Positions 19,066-28,283 of a stretch of DNA of 64,000 nt are shown piece after piece. The position numbers were made by a program, and so were the translations under genes. The notes under the pieces were generated by a model. The model was given only the letters and a program-made list of their open reading frames with translations. It was not told the DNA's origin and made no database searches. Position 1 is the stretch's first letter. Every line of letters starts with the position of its first letter. Origin of the DNA: Enterovirga rhinocerotis (GTDB taxonomy: Bacteria; Pseudomonadota; Alphaproteobacteria; Rhizobiales; Beijerinckiaceae); contig NZ_SNZR01000013.1 in NCBI RefSeq assembly GCF_004363955.1, positions 310,001 to 374,000 of the forward strand, given 5' to 3'.

Positions 19066-19755
19066 ATGCACCGCATCCTCGTCGCCGACGACGATCCGCA
19101 CATCCGCGAGGTCATCTGCTTCGCCCTCAGGAAGGCCGGGATGGAGCCCGTCTCGGCCGCGACGGGGGCCGAGGCCCTCGCCTCCGCGAGGGCCGACGAG
19201 CCGGCCTTAATCGTCCTCGATATCGGCATGCCCGAGATGGACGGGCTCGACGTCTGCCGGACGCTCCGCAAGACCTCCGACGTGCCGATCCTGTTCCTGT
19301 CGGCGCGGGACGAGGAGATCGACCGCATCGTCGGGCTCGAGATCGGCGCGGACGACTACGTCACGAAGCCCTTCAGCCCGCGCGAACTCGTCGCCCGCGT
19401 CAACGCCATCCTCAAGCGCGGCCGCGCGGCGCCGGCCGCTCCGGCCCTGACGCATGGCGCGCTCCGCGTCGATCCCGAGACGCATTCCGCCGCCTTCGAA
19501 GGCCGCGACCTCGCTCTCACCGCGACCGAACTCGCGATCCTCTTCAAGCTGATGCGGCGCCCCGAGGCGGTGCTGAGCCGCAACCAGATCATGGACGCCG
19601 CCTACGGCCCGGCCATCCACGTCTCCGACCGCACCATCGACAGCCATATCCGCAACATCCGCGCGAAGCTGGCCGCGTTCGGCTGCGAGGATGGGGTCGC
19701 GACGATCCACGGGGTCGGCTTCCGCCTCGGCTCCTGCAGACGGCCCTCCGCTTGA
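19066..19755 (+). CDS. OmpR/PhoB-family response regulator
   Basis: The 229-residue cytoplasmic transcription factor has an N-terminal receiver domain with Asp52 in LIVLDIGMPEMDG as the phosphorylation site, the acidic pair DDD near residue 6, and Lys in DDYVTKPFSPRELVARV. The C-terminal winged helix includes LALTATELAILFKLM and VSDRTIDSHIRNIRAKL, the DNA recognition helix. It overlaps the downstream sensor kinase by four bases (TTGA). The gene lies downstream of the DUF4173 membrane protein, which may belong to its regulon. Confidence 0.95.
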   Translation: MHRILVADDDPHIREVICFALRKAGMEPVSAATGAEALASARADEPALIVLDIGMPEMDGLDVCRTLRKTSDVPILFLSARDEEIDRIVGLEIGADDYVTKPFSPRELVARVNAILKRGRAAPAAPALTHGALRVDPETHSAAFEGRDLALTATELAILFKLMRRPEAVLSRNQIMDAAYGPAIHVSDRTIDSHIRNIRAKLAAFGCEDGVATIHGVGFRLGSCRRPSA

Positions 19756-21335
19756 GCGACGGGCGGCCTCATACGCCGGGGAAATGGCGGCCGTCGCTCG
19801 CTCTGATCATCGGCCTCGTCCTCGCGACGGTGCTGGCGCTGCCGCTCGTCGGCCTGTTCTTCTTCCGCTTCTACGAGAACCAGCTCATCCAGCGCACCGA
19901 GGCCGAGCTGATCGGACAGAGCGCGGTGCTGGCGGCCGTCGCGGCCCAGATGGCGGGCGAGGCTCCCGAACTGCCGCTGGGGGCGGAGCGTCCGAGGGCG
20001 CCTCCGGGCCGGGCGCCCGACGAGCCCTACGATCCCATCGAGCCGCGCCTCGATCTCGCGCAGGGTCCCATCCTCGGCCGCCGGCCGGATGCGCTGCCGT
20101 CGGCGAAACCGGCCGACCCGGCGTTCCTGGAGATCGGCCGCCGTCTCGGCCCCATCCTCGTCCAGGCCCAGGCGTCGACGCTGGCTGGCTTCCGCATCCT
20201 CGATCCGCGCGGCGTCGTGATCGCGGGACGCGAGGAGGTCGGGCTCTCGCTGGCCCATGTGCCCGAGGTCGCCGCGGCCCTCCGCGGCGAGGTCCGCAGC
20301 GTCCTGCGCACGCGCATCTCGAGACACCCGCCGCCGCCCGTCTATTCGGTCAGCCGCGGCACCTCGGTGCGCGTCTTCACCGCGATGCCGATCGTCGTCG
20401 GAGACCGGCTCGCGGGCGTCGTCTACGCGTCCCGCACGCCCAGCAACGTCGTCAAGCAGCTCTACGAGGAGCGCGGTAAGCTCGCCCTCGCGGCCGCTGC
20501 GATCCTCGCCGTCACCGCCCTGATCGGGCTCCTCTTCTCCCGCTTCGTGACGCATCCCGTCCACCAGCTGATCCGGCGCACGGCCGAGATCGGGCGCGGC
20601 GACCGCTCCGCCATCAAGCCGCTCGAACGGCACGGCACGCGCGAATTCGCGCAGCTCTCCGAGAGCTTCCTCGCCATGGCCGCGAGCCTGCAGGAGCGTT
20701 CGGACTACCTCCGCACCTTCGCCGCCCATGTCTCGCACGAGCTGAAATCGCCGCTGACCGCCATCCGGGGCGCGGCCGAACTGATGCTCGACGCGGCCCC
20801 CGGCAGCATGACCGAGGAGGAGCGCCGCCGCTTCCTCGGCAACATCCTCGCCGATGCGGGCCGCCTCGCGGCCCTGGTCAACCGGCTGCGCGAACTCGCC
20901 CGCGCCGACAACCCTCCGATCGAGGGCGAGACGAATCTCGGCGCGGCCGCCGCGGCGCTGCGGACGGCTCAGCCGGGCCTCGCGATCCGGCTGGACGGCG
21001 ACCCGGCGCTGCGCCTGCCGCTCTCGGAGGAGAATGCGGGCATCGTGCTCGGCCATCTCGCCGACAACGCCGCACGCCACGGCGCGGGAACGCTGACGCT
21101 CTCCGCGCGCCGCGATGCCGCCGGCCTCGCGCTCCTCGTCCGCGACGACGGGGGCGGCATCGCGCCCGGCAATCGGGCCCGCATCTTCGACACCTTCTTC
21201 ACCACCCGCCGCGAGGAGGGCGGCACCGGGATGGGGCTCGCCATCGTCCGCTCGCTCGTCGAGCGCCATGGCGGCACGATCGCCCTCGACGAGGAAACGG
21301 GGGACGGCGCGGCCTTCCGCATTCGGCTGCCGTGA
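19752..21335 (+). CDS. Sensor histidine kinase
   Basis: The 527-residue inner membrane kinase pairs with the preceding regulator. A first membrane segment (ALIIGLVLATVLALPLVGLF, residues about 16-35) and a second (LALAAAAILAVTALIGLLF, about 244-262) bracket a periplasmic sensor domain of about 200 residues with a proline-rich start. A HAMP region follows, then the HisKA domain with the phosphoacceptor His329 in AHVSHELKSPLTAIRG, and the ATPase domain with DNAARHGAG, DDGGGIAP and GGTGMGLAIV. The start is a TTG at 19752 inside the stop of the regulator gene. The signal sensed is not evident. Confidence 0.95.
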   Translation: MSDGRPHTPGKWRPSLALIIGLVLATVLALPLVGLFFFRFYENQLIQRTEAELIGQSAVLAAVAAQMAGEAPELPLGAERPRAPPGRAPDEPYDPIEPRLDLAQGPILGRRPDALPSAKPADPAFLEIGRRLGPILVQAQASTLAGFRILDPRGVVIAGREEVGLSLAHVPEVAAALRGEVRSVLRTRISRHPPPPVYSVSRGTSVRVFTAMPIVVGDRLAGVVYASRTPSNVVKQLYEERGKLALAAAAILAVTALIGLLFSRFVTHPVHQLIRRTAEIGRGDRSAIKPLERHGTREFAQLSESFLAMAASLQERSDYLRTFAAHVSHELKSPLTAIRGAAELMLDAAPGSMTEEERRRFLGNILADAGRLAALVNRLRELARADNPPIEGETNLGAAAAALRTAQPGLAIRLDGDPALRLPLSEENAGIVLGHLADNAARHGAGTLTLSARRDAAGLALLVRDDGGGIAPGNRARIFDTFFTTRREEGGTGMGLAIVRSLVERHGGTIALDEETGDGAAFRIRLP

Positions 21336-21349
21336 CAAGCAGGGTATGA

Positions 21350-21398
21350 GAGCACGATCCCGAAGAGTGGTGGCCGGTTTTCGGATAAGATCATGCTC
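21350..21398. repeat. GAGCATGATC-type intergenic palindrome of Hyphomicrobiales
   Basis: This 49-base element begins GAGCACGATCCCGAAGAG and ends CGGATAAGATCATGCTC, with GTGGTGGCCGGTTTT between. Elements of this form are very common between genes in Rhizobium- and Bradyrhizobium-related genomes (recalled from general knowledge). It starts 15 bases after the kinase stop and ends 17 bases before the nuclease gene, so it is within the leader of the latter. Confidence 0.8.
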
Positions 21399-21415
21399 AG
21401 ACAAAAGAACGACCC

Positions 21416-22657
21416 ATGGCCTCCTTCACCTTCCTTCACGCGGCGGACCTGCATCTCGCGAGCCCCCTCGCCGGGCTCGCGGCGAAGGATGCGCGGCTCG
21501 CCGAACTCTTCGCCGCCGCGAGCCGCGACGCCTTCACGGCGCTCGTCGACCATGCCCTCGCGGAGAAGGTCGCCTTCCTCCTGATCGCGGGCGACGTCTT
21601 CGACGGCGACTGGCCCGACCTCTCGATCGGCCTCTTCTTCGCCCGCGAACTGGCGCGGCTCGACCGGGCCGGCATCCCCGTCGCCCTCGTGAGGGGCAAC
21701 CACGATGCCGAGAGCGTCGTGCGGAAGGCCGTGCCGCTTCCGGGCAACGTGCTGGACTTCCCGAGCGCCAAGGCGGCGACGCACCGCCTCGCGGAGCTCG
21801 GCGTCGCGCTGCACGGTCGTTCCTTCGCCGATCGCGCCGTGCCCGATGAGAGCTTCGCGCGCTCGTATCCGGAGCCGGTGGCGGGCCTGTTCAATATCGG
21901 CCTCCTCCACACCTCCTGCGCCGGCTATGCCGAGCACGCGACCTACGCGCCCTGCACCCCGGCCGAACTGGCGCTGCGCGGATACCAGTACTGGGCGCTG
22001 GGCCATGTGCACGAGCACCAGCGGCTCTGGGACGATCCGCCGATCGTCTATCCGGGCAACCTCCAGGGCCGCTCGATCCGCGAATGCGGGCCGAAGGGCG
22101 CCGTCGCGGTGGAGGTCGTCGACGGACGCGTCGCGGGCCTGCGCCATCTCGTCTTCGACCGCGCCCGCTTCGCCCATCTCGACCTCGCTGCGGGCGACGA
22201 CGAGGCGGCGCTGATCGGGACGATCGAGGAGCGGCTGCGCGCGGAGACGGAGCAGCTCGGGGAGCGCCCGCTCGCCTTCCGCGTGACGCTGCGCGGACCG
22301 AGCGCGCTGCACGAGCGGATCGCGGGCGACCGCGAGCAATTCGCCGCCGATCTCCAGGCCGCCGCCCACCGCCTCCACGCGGAGGCCTGGCTCGAAGCCC
22401 TGCGGGTGCGCACGACGCGGCTCGCGGCGCCCGCCGCCGGCGAGGCCGGCCTCCTCGACCCCGCCGCCCTCATGGCGAGCCTCGATCACGATCCCGCCCT
22501 GCGGGAGAAGGCCATCGACATCCTGCGGGACGTCGCGAACCGTCTGCCGGGCGGGATGACGCCGACGGGCGAGCCCGACCTCGCCGAGGATCTCGACCAG
22601 CTTTTCGCGGAGGCGGAGGCGCTGGTCATGGCGCGGCTGCCGGGGCGCGGCTGCTGA
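21416..22657 (+). CDS. DNA repair exonuclease, SbcD/YhaO-type metallophosphoesterase
   Basis: The 413-residue protein is a calcineurin-like nuclease. The di-metal site is visible: Asp11 and His13 in LHAADLHLASP, Asp60 in IAGDVFDG, Asn95 and His96 in GNHDAE, and GHVHEH near residue 200. It belongs to the SbcD/Mre11/YhaO group, which acts with an SMC-like ATPase to process DNA ends. The next gene starts inside its stop codon (TGATG) and encodes that ATPase. Cytoplasmic; activity is inferred from motifs and partner. Confidence 0.9.
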   Translation: MASFTFLHAADLHLASPLAGLAAKDARLAELFAAASRDAFTALVDHALAEKVAFLLIAGDVFDGDWPDLSIGLFFARELARLDRAGIPVALVRGNHDAESVVRKAVPLPGNVLDFPSAKAATHRLAELGVALHGRSFADRAVPDESFARSYPEPVAGLFNIGLLHTSCAGYAEHATYAPCTPAELALRGYQYWALGHVHEHQRLWDDPPIVYPGNLQGRSIRECGPKGAVAVEVVDGRVAGLRHLVFDRARFAHLDLAAGDDEAALIGTIEERLRAETEQLGERPLAFRVTLRGPSALHERIAGDREQFAADLQAAAHRLHAEAWLEALRVRTTRLAAPAAGEAGLLDPAALMASLDHDPALREKAIDILRDVANRLPGGMTPTGEPDLAEDLDQLFAEAEALVMARLPGRGC

Positions 22658-25600
22658 TGCGCCTCCTCTCCCTCGACCTCGAACGCTACGGCCCCTTCAC
22701 CGGGCGCCGCCTCGCCTTCCGCCCCGAGGCGCGGCTGCACGTCGTCCTCGGCCCGAACGAGGCGGGCAAGAGCTCGGCCCTCGCGGCCGTGACCGACCTT
22801 CTCTTCGGCATCGAGGAGCGGACCCGCTGGGACTTCCTGCACCGGGAGGAGGGCCTGCGGCTCGGGGCCGAGATCCGAGGGCGGGACGGACAGGACCTCG
22901 CCTTCTTCCGCCGCAAGGGCCGCAAGAACCTCCTCTCCGATCCGTCCGGGGGCGCGCTGCCGGACGACGCGCTCGCCCCCTTCCTCGGCGGGCTGACGCG
23001 CCCGGTCTTCTGCAACGCCTTCGGCCTCGATGCCGCGCGGCTGCGCGAGGGGGCGGAGGAGATGCTGAAGAGCGACGGAGAGCTTGGCCGCACGCTCTTC
23101 GCCGCCGCCTCGGGACTGCGCGGGGTGCGCGACCTCGCCCGCAGCCTCGACGAGGAGGCCGCCGCCATCCACACGCCGCGCGGGCGGGAGCGCACGCTCA
23201 CCCTCGCCATCGGCCGCTTCAACGACGCCAAGCGCGAGATGGGCCAGGAGAGGATCGGCCAGGATGCCTGGCGTCGGCTCGGCGCGGAGATCGCGGCGGC
23301 CGAGGAGCGCCTCGCGGAGATCGGCGAGCGTCGCCGCGCCATCGGCCGCGAGAGCGCGACCCTGCGCCGCCTCAAGGCGGCGGCGCCGATCCTGCGCGAC
23401 CTCGACGACAGGCGTGCCGCGGAAGCGGCCTTCGAGGGCCTCGTCGAGATGGACGATGCCGCCATCGCCGACCTCGCCCGCCTGCACCGCGAGGCCGAAA
23501 GCGCCGCCGAAAGCCGCAGGAAAGCGGAGACGGCGCTCGCCGAGGCCGAGGCGGCGCTTGCCGCCGTGCGGCTCGACCCGGCCGTCGCCCCCCACGAGGC
23601 CGCCATCCGCTCTCTCCAGGCCGATCTCGGAAAATACCGCCAATCCGTCGAGCAATTGCCGCGCGTGCGCGCCGAGGCGGATGTCTTCACGGACGACCTC
23701 GCGCGGATCGCGACCCGCCTCGGCCTGCCCGACGCGCAGGCGGTCGAGGCGCATCAGCCGACCGACATGGCGTTGAGGCGCCTCGAAGGCCTCGTCGCCG
23801 AGGGTCGCGAGATCGAGGCGGAGAGCGGCCGGCTCGCCCGCGAGCGCGCGCGTCTCGATCGGACCCTCGCCGACCTGCGCAAGGCGGCCGAGGAGACGGG
23901 CCCTCTTCCGGACCTCGCCGCGCACCGACAAAGCCTCGCGGCGCTCGATCCCGTTCTCGCCGAGATACCCCGGCGCGATGCCTGGGAGGCCGAGACCGCG
24001 CGCGAGGAACGGGCCCTCGCGGCCGCGCTCCAGCGCCTCGTCCCGGCTCTCCCCGGCGACATCGCGGCCCTGGCCCTGCCGTCCGCCGAAACGATCCGCC
24101 GCTTCGCTCAGGTGCTGGAGATTGCGGCGCGCGCGCGGGACCGGGCACGGGAGCGGCTCGTCTCCGCGCGGGACGATCTTGCCGCCATCGAGGCGCGGAT
24201 GAGCGCGCGGGCGGAAGCCGGCGATCTGCCCGACCCCGCCTCGCTCGCCGCCCTCCGGCGGGACCGCGGCGCGCTCTGGACGGCGTTGCGCGGCGCCCTG
24301 CTCGGGGAGGCGGAGGCGCCGTCAGGGTCGACCCTCCTTGGCGCCATCGCCGACCACGAACGCCTGACGGCCGAGGCCGACCGGCTGGCGGATCGCCTCG
24401 CGGCGGACGCGGCCCTCGCCGCCGAACACGCCTCCGACAGCCGCCGCCGCGACGGCTCACGGCGCGCTCTCGGGGAGGTGGAGGCCGCACATGCCGAGGC
24501 CGTCGCCGCGCTCGCGGAGGCCGAGGCGGAGTGGGCCATGCTGTGGGCGCCGCTCGGCATCGCGCCGCTCCCGCCCGCCGAGATGGCGCTCTGGCGCGCC
24601 GATGCCGAGGCGCTCGCGCAGCGGCAGGCGGCGCTGGAGACGAAGCGCGTCGATCTGGCCGGGCTGAAGGACCGGATCGAAGGCCTGCGCCCCGCTCTCG
24701 CCGCGCTTGCCGAACGGCTCGGCCTCGCGCCCCTCGTCGGGCTCGACGTCGCCCTCGGCGCGAACCAGGTCCGCGAGCGGCTGCGGCAGCTCGACGAGAG
24801 CTGGGAGGCGGCGCGGGACCGTCTCGCGAGCCTTCGGGCCGCGGAGGACGCGCTCGCGACCCTGCGGAATGCGCAGGAGGGGCTGAGCGAGCGCTCGGAC
24901 GCCTGGCGCGACGCCTGGGGCGAGGCTCTTGCGGCTCTGGGCCTTCCGCCCGGAACCGGCCTCGCCGAGGCGGATGCGGCCCACAAAGCCTGGGGCGAGG
25001 TTCCGACCCTCTTGAGAGAACGCGGCAACCGGCTGCGCCGCGTCTCCGGCATCCGCCGCGACATCGACGCCTACGAGGAGGAGGCGCGCGCCGTCCGGCA
25101 GGCGCTGGGCCTCGCCGACGACCTGCCGGCCGTCGACGCCGCCCGCGCGCTTCAGCAGCGCGTCGAGGCCGCGCGCGCGGCCGCGATCCAGCACGAAGCA
25201 CGCGAGGCCGGGCGGGCCTCCGCCGCCGTCTCGCGGGTGGCGGCCGTGGAGGCACATGAGGGCGCGACGAAGGGGCTGGAGACCCTGACGAGCCGTTTCG
25301 CCATCCCCGCCGGGACCGATCTGTCGGCGCTGGGCCGGCAGCTGGCCGAACGCAGCGCGATCCGCTCCGACCTCCGTCGGCTCGGCCAGGAGCTTGCGCG
25401 CGCGGCCGAGGGCGCGGCCGAAGCCGAGCTGCGCGCGCAGCTCGCCGAGCAGGATCGCGACGCGCTCGCGGCACGGCTCGTCGAGCTCGACGAGGAGCGC
25501 GAAGGGCTCGAGCGGGACAGCCAGCACGCCTTCGCGGAGAAGTGCGCGAAGGAGGCCGAGCGGACCCGCCTCGAAGGCGGGCGGGGGGCGGAGGACGCCG

Positions 25601-26127
25601 CCGCGCGCAAGGCCGGGGCCGAGGTCGAGATCCGGGAGGCCGCGCGCCGCTATGCGGTGCTGCGGCTCGGCAGCCTGCTGCTCGACGCAGCCGTCGACCG
25701 TCACCGCGCCGGGCGGCAGGATCCGCTTCTCACGCGGGCGGGAGCGCTCTTCGCGCGCCTGACGGGCGGCGCCTTCTCGGGGCTCGACCAGGGGTTCGAC
25801 GAGAAGGATCAGGCCGTCATCCAGGGCGTGCGGGCCGCCGGCGGCCGGACGCTCGGACAGGCCGAGATGAGCGAGGGCACGCGCGACCAGCTCTTCCTCG
25901 CGCTCCGCCTCGCCTATCTGGAGGATTTCGCCCGACGGGCCGAGCCGGCCCCCTTCGTCGGCGACGACGTCTTCGCGAGTTTCGACGACGAGCGCACCGG
26001 CCACGGCCTCGAAGCCCTCGCCGCCATCGGCGAGAGCGTGCAGCCGATCCTCTTCACGCACCACGGTTCGGTCGCCCGCATCGCCGAGGCACGGCTCGGC
26101 GGGAGCGTCGACATCGTGGCGCTGTAG
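22657..26127 (+). CDS. SbcC/YhaN-type AAA ATPase with long coiled coils
   Basis: The 1156-residue protein has an N-terminal ATPase half with Walker A GPNEAGKSSAL (Lys38), a very long central alanine/glutamate/arginine-rich coiled-coil region (about residues 180-1010), and a C-terminal half with the signature-like EMSEGTRDQLFLALRLA and Walker B-like PFVGDDVFASFDD. This is the YhaN form of the Rad50/SbcC family. I see no CxxC zinc hook at the middle of the coiled coil, in line with YhaN rather than classical SbcC. It is translationally coupled to the nuclease gene. The pair probably processes damaged or foreign DNA ends. Confidence 0.88.
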   Translation: MRLLSLDLERYGPFTGRRLAFRPEARLHVVLGPNEAGKSSALAAVTDLLFGIEERTRWDFLHREEGLRLGAEIRGRDGQDLAFFRRKGRKNLLSDPSGGALPDDALAPFLGGLTRPVFCNAFGLDAARLREGAEEMLKSDGELGRTLFAAASGLRGVRDLARSLDEEAAAIHTPRGRERTLTLAIGRFNDAKREMGQERIGQDAWRRLGAEIAAAEERLAEIGERRRAIGRESATLRRLKAAAPILRDLDDRRAAEAAFEGLVEMDDAAIADLARLHREAESAAESRRKAETALAEAEAALAAVRLDPAVAPHEAAIRSLQADLGKYRQSVEQLPRVRAEADVFTDDLARIATRLGLPDAQAVEAHQPTDMALRRLEGLVAEGREIEAESGRLARERARLDRTLADLRKAAEETGPLPDLAAHRQSLAALDPVLAEIPRRDAWEAETAREERALAAALQRLVPALPGDIAALALPSAETIRRFAQVLEIAARARDRARERLVSARDDLAAIEARMSARAEAGDLPDPASLAALRRDRGALWTALRGALLGEAEAPSGSTLLGAIADHERLTAEADRLADRLAADAALAAEHASDSRRRDGSRRALGEVEAAHAEAVAALAEAEAEWAMLWAPLGIAPLPPAEMALWRADAEALAQRQAALETKRVDLAGLKDRIEGLRPALAALAERLGLAPLVGLDVALGANQVRERLRQLDESWEAARDRLASLRAAEDALATLRNAQEGLSERSDAWRDAWGEALAALGLPPGTGLAEADAAHKAWGEVPTLLRERGNRLRRVSGIRRDIDAYEEEARAVRQALGLADDLPAVDAARALQQRVEAARAAAIQHEAREAGRASAAVSRVAAVEAHEGATKGLETLTSRFAIPAGTDLSALGRQLAERSAIRSDLRRLGQELARAAEGAAEAELRAQLAEQDRDALAARLVELDEEREGLERDSQHAFAEKCAKEAERTRLEGGRGAEDAAARKAGAEVEIREAARRYAVLRLGSLLLDAAVDRHRAGRQDPLLTRAGALFARLTGGAFSGLDQGFDEKDQAVIQGVRAAGGRTLGQAEMSEGTRDQLFLALRLAYLEDFARRAEPAPFVGDDVFASFDDERTGHGLEALAAIGESVQPILFTHHGSVARIAEARLGGSVDIVAL

Positions 26128-26139
26128 CGGGGGCTCGGC

Positions 26140-26367
26140 TCACGCCCTGGCCGGGAGTGTTGCGTCCCCTCCGGCGGGCTCGATGCCCCGGCGCGCCCGC
26201 GCCATCGCCTCCCGCAGCACCGCGGGATCGCCGACATGGTTCGCGAGGAGGAGGATCAGCCGGGCATTGACCTGCCGGCTCTGCTCCGGCGTCAGGTCGC
26301 GGTGGAGGGCGACGAGCTCCTCGTAGAAGTCGTCGGGCGAAGGCAGATTGGTCTCGGTGTTCAGCAT
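26140..26367 (-). CDS. DUF2783 small protein
   Basis: The 75-residue cytoplasmic protein resembles DUF2783 proteins (SPDDFYEELVALHRDLTPEQS, and NARLILLLANHVGD). These are often encoded beside aromatic-ring flavin monooxygenases, and here the ATG overlaps the end of such a gene by seven bases on the same strand. Its role is unknown; association suggests an accessory or stabilising partner of the monooxygenase. It is convergent with the ATPase gene upstream on the plus strand, with only 12 bases between. Confidence 0.8.
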   Translation of the reverse strand: MLNTETNLPSPDDFYEELVALHRDLTPEQSRQVNARLILLLANHVGDPAVLREAMARARRGIEPAGGDATLPARA

Positions 26368-28037
26368 CGCCCGATCTCCCCTCCGGCCGCGCGCTGCAGG
26401 GCGGCCGCGACCGCCGCGGCATCGAAGCTCCGCCAGCGCGCGCAGACATGCTGGTCCGGCCGCAGCAGGTAGACGGTGCCGGGCGCGGCATCGAAGCGCC
26501 GGGCGAGAAGGCCCTCGCGATCCTCGACCGCTCGCGCATGGAGAGGTGGATCGCCGTCCTGGCCCGGCGGCGTGACGACGATCCGGTCGAGGGGCAGCGG
26601 ATCGGGCCGCAGGGCGTCGGTATCCGGGAGCGCTCCCTGCCCGGCGAAGACGATGAGCGTGAAGGCGCCTCCCACCTCGTCGAGGAACCAGCCCTCCCTG
26701 CCGCCGATGCGGATCGGCGCATCCGGCACGGGCGCGCCGGGTTCGAGGGGGCCGGCGAAGGCGTCGCGATCGGCCGTCGTCAGCGGCGAGGTTCGATAGG
26801 TGCTCGGCACCGACAGCCGACCGCTATTCACGAGGCGGCGGGCGAAGGGGCAGTCGCGCGCGAGGTCGAGCGCCGCGTCGCGGAAATCCCGGCTCGCCTC
26901 GCTCTTCGGCGTGATGAAATCGGTGCTGCGGGTCGAGGCGAGGATGTTCTCGTCCGCCGCTTCGACGCGCTCCGCATCGTAGCTGTCGAGGAGGGTTTCG
27001 GGGGCGAGGCCCTTCACGACGAGGCCGAGCTTCCAGGCGAGGTTCTCGGCATCCTGGATGCCGCTATTGGCCCCGCGCGCGCCGAAGGGCGAGACGCCGT
27101 GCGCGCTGTCGCCCGCGAAGAGGACGCGGCCGTGCCGGAACCTGTCGAGGCGGAGGCACGAGAAGGTGTAGACGCTCACCCATTCGAGCTCGAACTCCGC
27201 CGCCTCGCCGAGCAGCGCCCGCAGGCGCGGCATGACCTTCTCCGGCTTCTGCTCCTCGATCGGATCGGCCTCCCAGCCGAGCTGGAAATCGACGCGCCAG
27301 ACCTGGTCCGGCTGCTGGTGCAGGAGCACGGACCGGTTCGGGTGGAAGGGCGGATCGAACCAGAACCAGCGCTCGGCCGGGAAATCGGCCTCCATCCGCA
27401 CGTCCGCGATGAGGAAGCGGTCTCGGAAGGTGCGGCCGCTGCTGACGAGGCCGAGGGCCTTGCGCGTCGCGCTGCGGGCGCCGTCCGCGGCGATCAGCCA
27501 ATCGCAGGCGAGGCTTTGCGTGCCTTCGGGCGTCTCGACCTCGATCGTGACGCCATTCTCGTCCTGGCTGATCCCCGTGAGGCGATGGCGCCAGCGGATG
27601 TCGATCGCAGGCAGGGCGAGGGCGCAATCGAGGAGGAAGCCCTCGACGTAATATTGCTGGAGGTTGACGAAGGCCGGCCGGCGATGGCCGCCTTCCGGCA
27701 GGAGGTCGAAGGCATAGACCTCCTCGTCCCGGACGAAGACCTTGCCGCGGTTCCAGGTGACCCCCTTCTCGACCATGCGCTGGCCGCAGCCGAGCCGGTC
27801 GAAGATCTCGAGCGTGCGCTTGGCGAAGCAGATGGCGCGCGAGCCTTGGGACAGCTTGTCGTCGTCGTCGATGAGGAGGACGGGCACGCCCTGCCGGGCG
27901 AGGTCGATCGCCGCCGCGAGCCCGACCGGGCCGGCTCCGACCACGATGACGGGCCGGCGCTCCCCGCGTCCGGCCATCGGCTCGTAGCGGAAAGCGAGGC
28001 GCTGATAATCCGGCTCTCCGGGCGCGCGAGACGCCAT
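26361..28037 (-). CDS. FAD-dependent aromatic monooxygenase (MhpA/PheA/TfdB-like)
   Basis: The 558-residue flavoprotein has the FAD dinucleotide motif VIVVGAGPVGLAAAIDLA (residues about 29-46), the second FAD motif with FAGDSAHGVSPFGARGANSG near residue 300, and a C-terminal thioredoxin-like domain. This is the class A hydroxylase layout used on phenols, hydroxyphenylpropionates and related aromatics with NAD(P)H and O2. The ATG at 28037 follows a strong GGGAGGA site; an upstream start at 28103 is not needed. The closest neighbours that could share a pathway are DUF2783, the AcuI-like reductase and the aldehyde dehydrogenase on the same strand. Substrate not predicted. Confidence 0.88.
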   Translation of the reverse strand: MASRAPGEPDYQRLAFRYEPMAGRGERRPVIVVGAGPVGLAAAIDLARQGVPVLLIDDDDKLSQGSRAICFAKRTLEIFDRLGCGQRMVEKGVTWNRGKVFVRDEEVYAFDLLPEGGHRRPAFVNLQQYYVEGFLLDCALALPAIDIRWRHRLTGISQDENGVTIEVETPEGTQSLACDWLIAADGARSATRKALGLVSSGRTFRDRFLIADVRMEADFPAERWFWFDPPFHPNRSVLLHQQPDQVWRVDFQLGWEADPIEEQKPEKVMPRLRALLGEAAEFELEWVSVYTFSCLRLDRFRHGRVLFAGDSAHGVSPFGARGANSGIQDAENLAWKLGLVVKGLAPETLLDSYDAERVEAADENILASTRSTDFITPKSEASRDFRDAALDLARDCPFARRLVNSGRLSVPSTYRTSPLTTADRDAFAGPLEPGAPVPDAPIRIGGREGWFLDEVGGAFTLIVFAGQGALPDTDALRPDPLPLDRIVVTPPGQDGDPPLHARAVEDREGLLARRFDAAPGTVYLLRPDQHVCARWRSFDAAAVAAALQRAAGGEIGRC

Positions 28038-28136
28038 GATTCCTCCCGGCGGTCTCGGACGGACCTTTGCGCCAGGGATAGAACGAGGCGCGTCGCGGGC
28101 CAAGCCGGGAGCGGGCTATGCGCTGCACCAATCCTC

Positions 28137-28279
28137 CCGCGGAGGGGAAGGGTCGGACCGAAGGTACGGGGTGGGGTGACGCGCGGTGTCCGCCTCGACG
28201 AGGCCGACGATGGGGAGAGGTGGGTTCACCCCACCCCGCCGGCTTCGCCGCCGACCCTCCCCCTCCAGGGGAGGGTGGG
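28137..28279. repeat. Dispersed palindromic repeat, family 2, copy A
   Basis: Two GC-rich arms flank a centre of about 50 bases. The left arm reads GGGTCGGACCGAAGGTACGG then GGTGGGGTG; the right arm reads CACCCCACCCCGCCGGC then CGCCGACCCTCCCCCTCC. The copy at 53298..53449 is the same mosaic in reverse orientation, including the centre (TCGACGAGGCCGACGATG matches its complement there). The element fills the gap between the AcuI-like and monooxygenase genes. Confidence 0.85.
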
Positions 28280-28283
28280 CGCG

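Noticed and set aside
21416-26127. Reading the nuclease/ATPase pair as an anti-phage defence island
   Set aside because: No other defence gene lies next to it and the YhaO/YhaN assignment explains it as a repair pair.
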